Assembly (NCBI GenBank): GCA_025464445.1
Contig: JAODLY010000021.1
Span: 1-64,000, forward strand
Reading direction: 5' to 3'
Source: Rhodoglobus sp.
Lineage (GTDB): Bacteria; Actinomycetota; Actinomycetes; Actinomycetales; Microbacteriaceae
DNA length: 64,000 nucleotides
Numbering within the stretch: the stretch's first letter is position 1; each line of letters begins with the position of its first letter. This document shows positions 63,278 to 64,000 of the stretch, piece after piece. The translations under genes were made by a program, and so were the position numbers. Under the pieces are notes generated by a model. The model was not told the origin of the DNA. It ran no database searches and saw nothing but the letters and a program-made list of their open reading frames with translations.

Positions 63278-64000
63278 ATGTCCGCCGGCCCCCTCATCGC
63301 GCGGGTGCTCGTCGATTCACCTCTGCCGCAACTGGACCGCCTGTTCGACTACGGCATCCCCGAATCGCTGCGGGATGTCGCGGTCCCCGGCGTGCGCGTG
63401 CGGGTGCCGCTGCGCTCCGCCGGCCGCATCGCCGACGGATACCTCGTCGAACTCGCGGAGCCTGGGGACTACAGCGGGGTGCTCAGCGAGCTCGACTCCG
63501 TGGTCTCGCCGATCCGGGTGCTCGCACCCGAAGTGTGGGCACTCGCGCGCCGCGCTGCCGATCGTGCGGCGGGGTCGGCGATCGACATCGTGCGGCTCGC
63601 CGTGCCGGGCAGGCAGGTGCGTGTCGAGAAGGCGCATCTCGCGGACGACTCGAACCCGCCGCTCGGCATCGTGGTCGCGCCGCCCATCGAGTCGTACGGC
63701 AACCGGGTGATCGAGTCCGCGATAGCGCTCGGCGAGCGACTCGCTGTCGACGCCGTGCCGTTCGTGCTCGAGGTGGGCGTCGGGGCGGGCGCGTCGTGGG
63801 TGGGCGGCTGGGCGGTCACGCTGGCTGCCGCCGCGGCATCCACTCTGGCGACGGGGAAGAGCGCGATCCTGGCAGTGCCCGACTACAGGGACCAGGGGCA
63901 GCTCGATGCCGCGCTGCGCGCGATCCTGCCGCCGGAGCGGATCGTGCGGCTCGATGCGAAGCAGTCAAACCCCGACCGCTATCGGGCCTTCCTGCGGTGC
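63278..64000 (+). CDS. priA: Primosomal protein N' (PriA-type), degenerate helicase, cut by window edge
   Basis: First 241 residues are visible. The N-terminal DNA-binding domain is normal (ARVLVDSPLPQLDRLFDYGIP, GVRVRVPL). Where helicases have GVTGSGKT, this protein reads GVGAGASW, and LAVPDYRD replaces LVPEI, so ATP binding is probably lost, as in other actinobacterial PriA proteins. ATG starts two bases after the metK stop. Confidence 0.92.
   Translation, partial: MSAGPLIARVLVDSPLPQLDRLFDYGIPESLRDVAVPGVRVRVPLRSAGRIADGYLVELAEPGDYSGVLSELDSVVSPIRVLAPEVWALARRAADRAAGSAIDIVRLAVPGRQVRVEKAHLADDSNPPLGIVVAPPIESYGNRVIESAIALGERLAVDAVPFVLEVGVGAGASWVGGWAVTLAAAAASTLATGKSAILAVPDYRDQGQLDAALRAILPPERIVRLDAKQSNPDRYRAFLRC

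Noticed and set aside
1-64000. CRISPR arrays, transposases, integrases, rRNA genes
   Set aside because: None seen. No regularly spaced direct repeats beyond the two-unit tRNA repeat, and no recombinase motifs in the unknown genes.

Overview
The window is GC-rich, gene-dense actinobacterial chromosome. Several things point to the family Microbacteriaceae: many GTG starts, TGA/GTG and ATGA stop-start overlaps, a mycobacterial-type integration host factor (mIHF) upstream of gmk-rpoZ-coaBC-metK-priA, an Rv1382-type gene between pyrC and carA, a DUF3000-rnd pair, and very frequent GGATGCC/GGCATCC words. The genus is not determined. Almost everything is vertically inherited core genome. The clearest accessory stretch is about 17.6-20.0 kb, downstream of a tRNA cluster.

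Layout. 0-4.7 kb (minus strand): DUF3000, RNase D, thiolase and a left-truncated hydroxyacyl-CoA dehydrogenase/enoyl-CoA hydratase. 4.8-9.6 kb: an alpha/beta hydrolase, SufE with a rhodanese sulfurtransferase, ZapE and NhaA. 9.7-13 kb: ammonium transporter Amt with a probable GlnR box, then a degenerate Amt-like paralogue and a DUF2071 protein. 13-17.2 kb: small membrane proteins, then a divergent module of a lipoprotein facing an ECF sigma/anti-sigma pair with matching promoter motifs, then EI24. 17.2-17.9 kb: four tRNA genes (Val-CAC on minus; Gly-GCC, Cys-GCA, Val-GAC on plus) followed by a tandem repeat that duplicates the 3' end of the last tRNA. 18-19.7 kb: unrecognised genes.

20-34 kb: thrS, HIT hydrolase, pdxS-pdxT (vitamin B6), yebC, ruvC-ruvA-ruvB (Holliday junctions), yajC-secD-secF (protein export), a rhodanese protein and rel. 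34-39 kb: an AbiEi-like protein, a DUF349 protein, a cyclophilin, rarA and rpsD. 39-50 kb: alaS, ruvX, mltG and the shikimate genes aroE-aroC-aroK-aroB-(lysE)-aroQ, then efp-nusB. 51-64 kb: the pyrimidine operon pyrR-pyrB-pyrC-(membrane gene)-carA-carB-pyrF, running into a fused mIHF-guanylate kinase gene, then rpoZ, coaBC, metK and a right-truncated priA. A PyrR-binding hairpin sits just before pyrR.

The points most worth a second look are: the sigma/anti-sigma/lipoprotein module with mirrored promoters; the tRNA-derived tandem repeat with compensating hairpins; the mIHF-Gmk fusion; the Amt-like paralogue that lost one of the twin histidines; a two-copy intergenic palindrome; about eleven genes whose -10 hexamer lies 6-8 bases before the start codon (leaderless mRNAs); and repeat-derived insertions in ThrS, PyrC and CarA.
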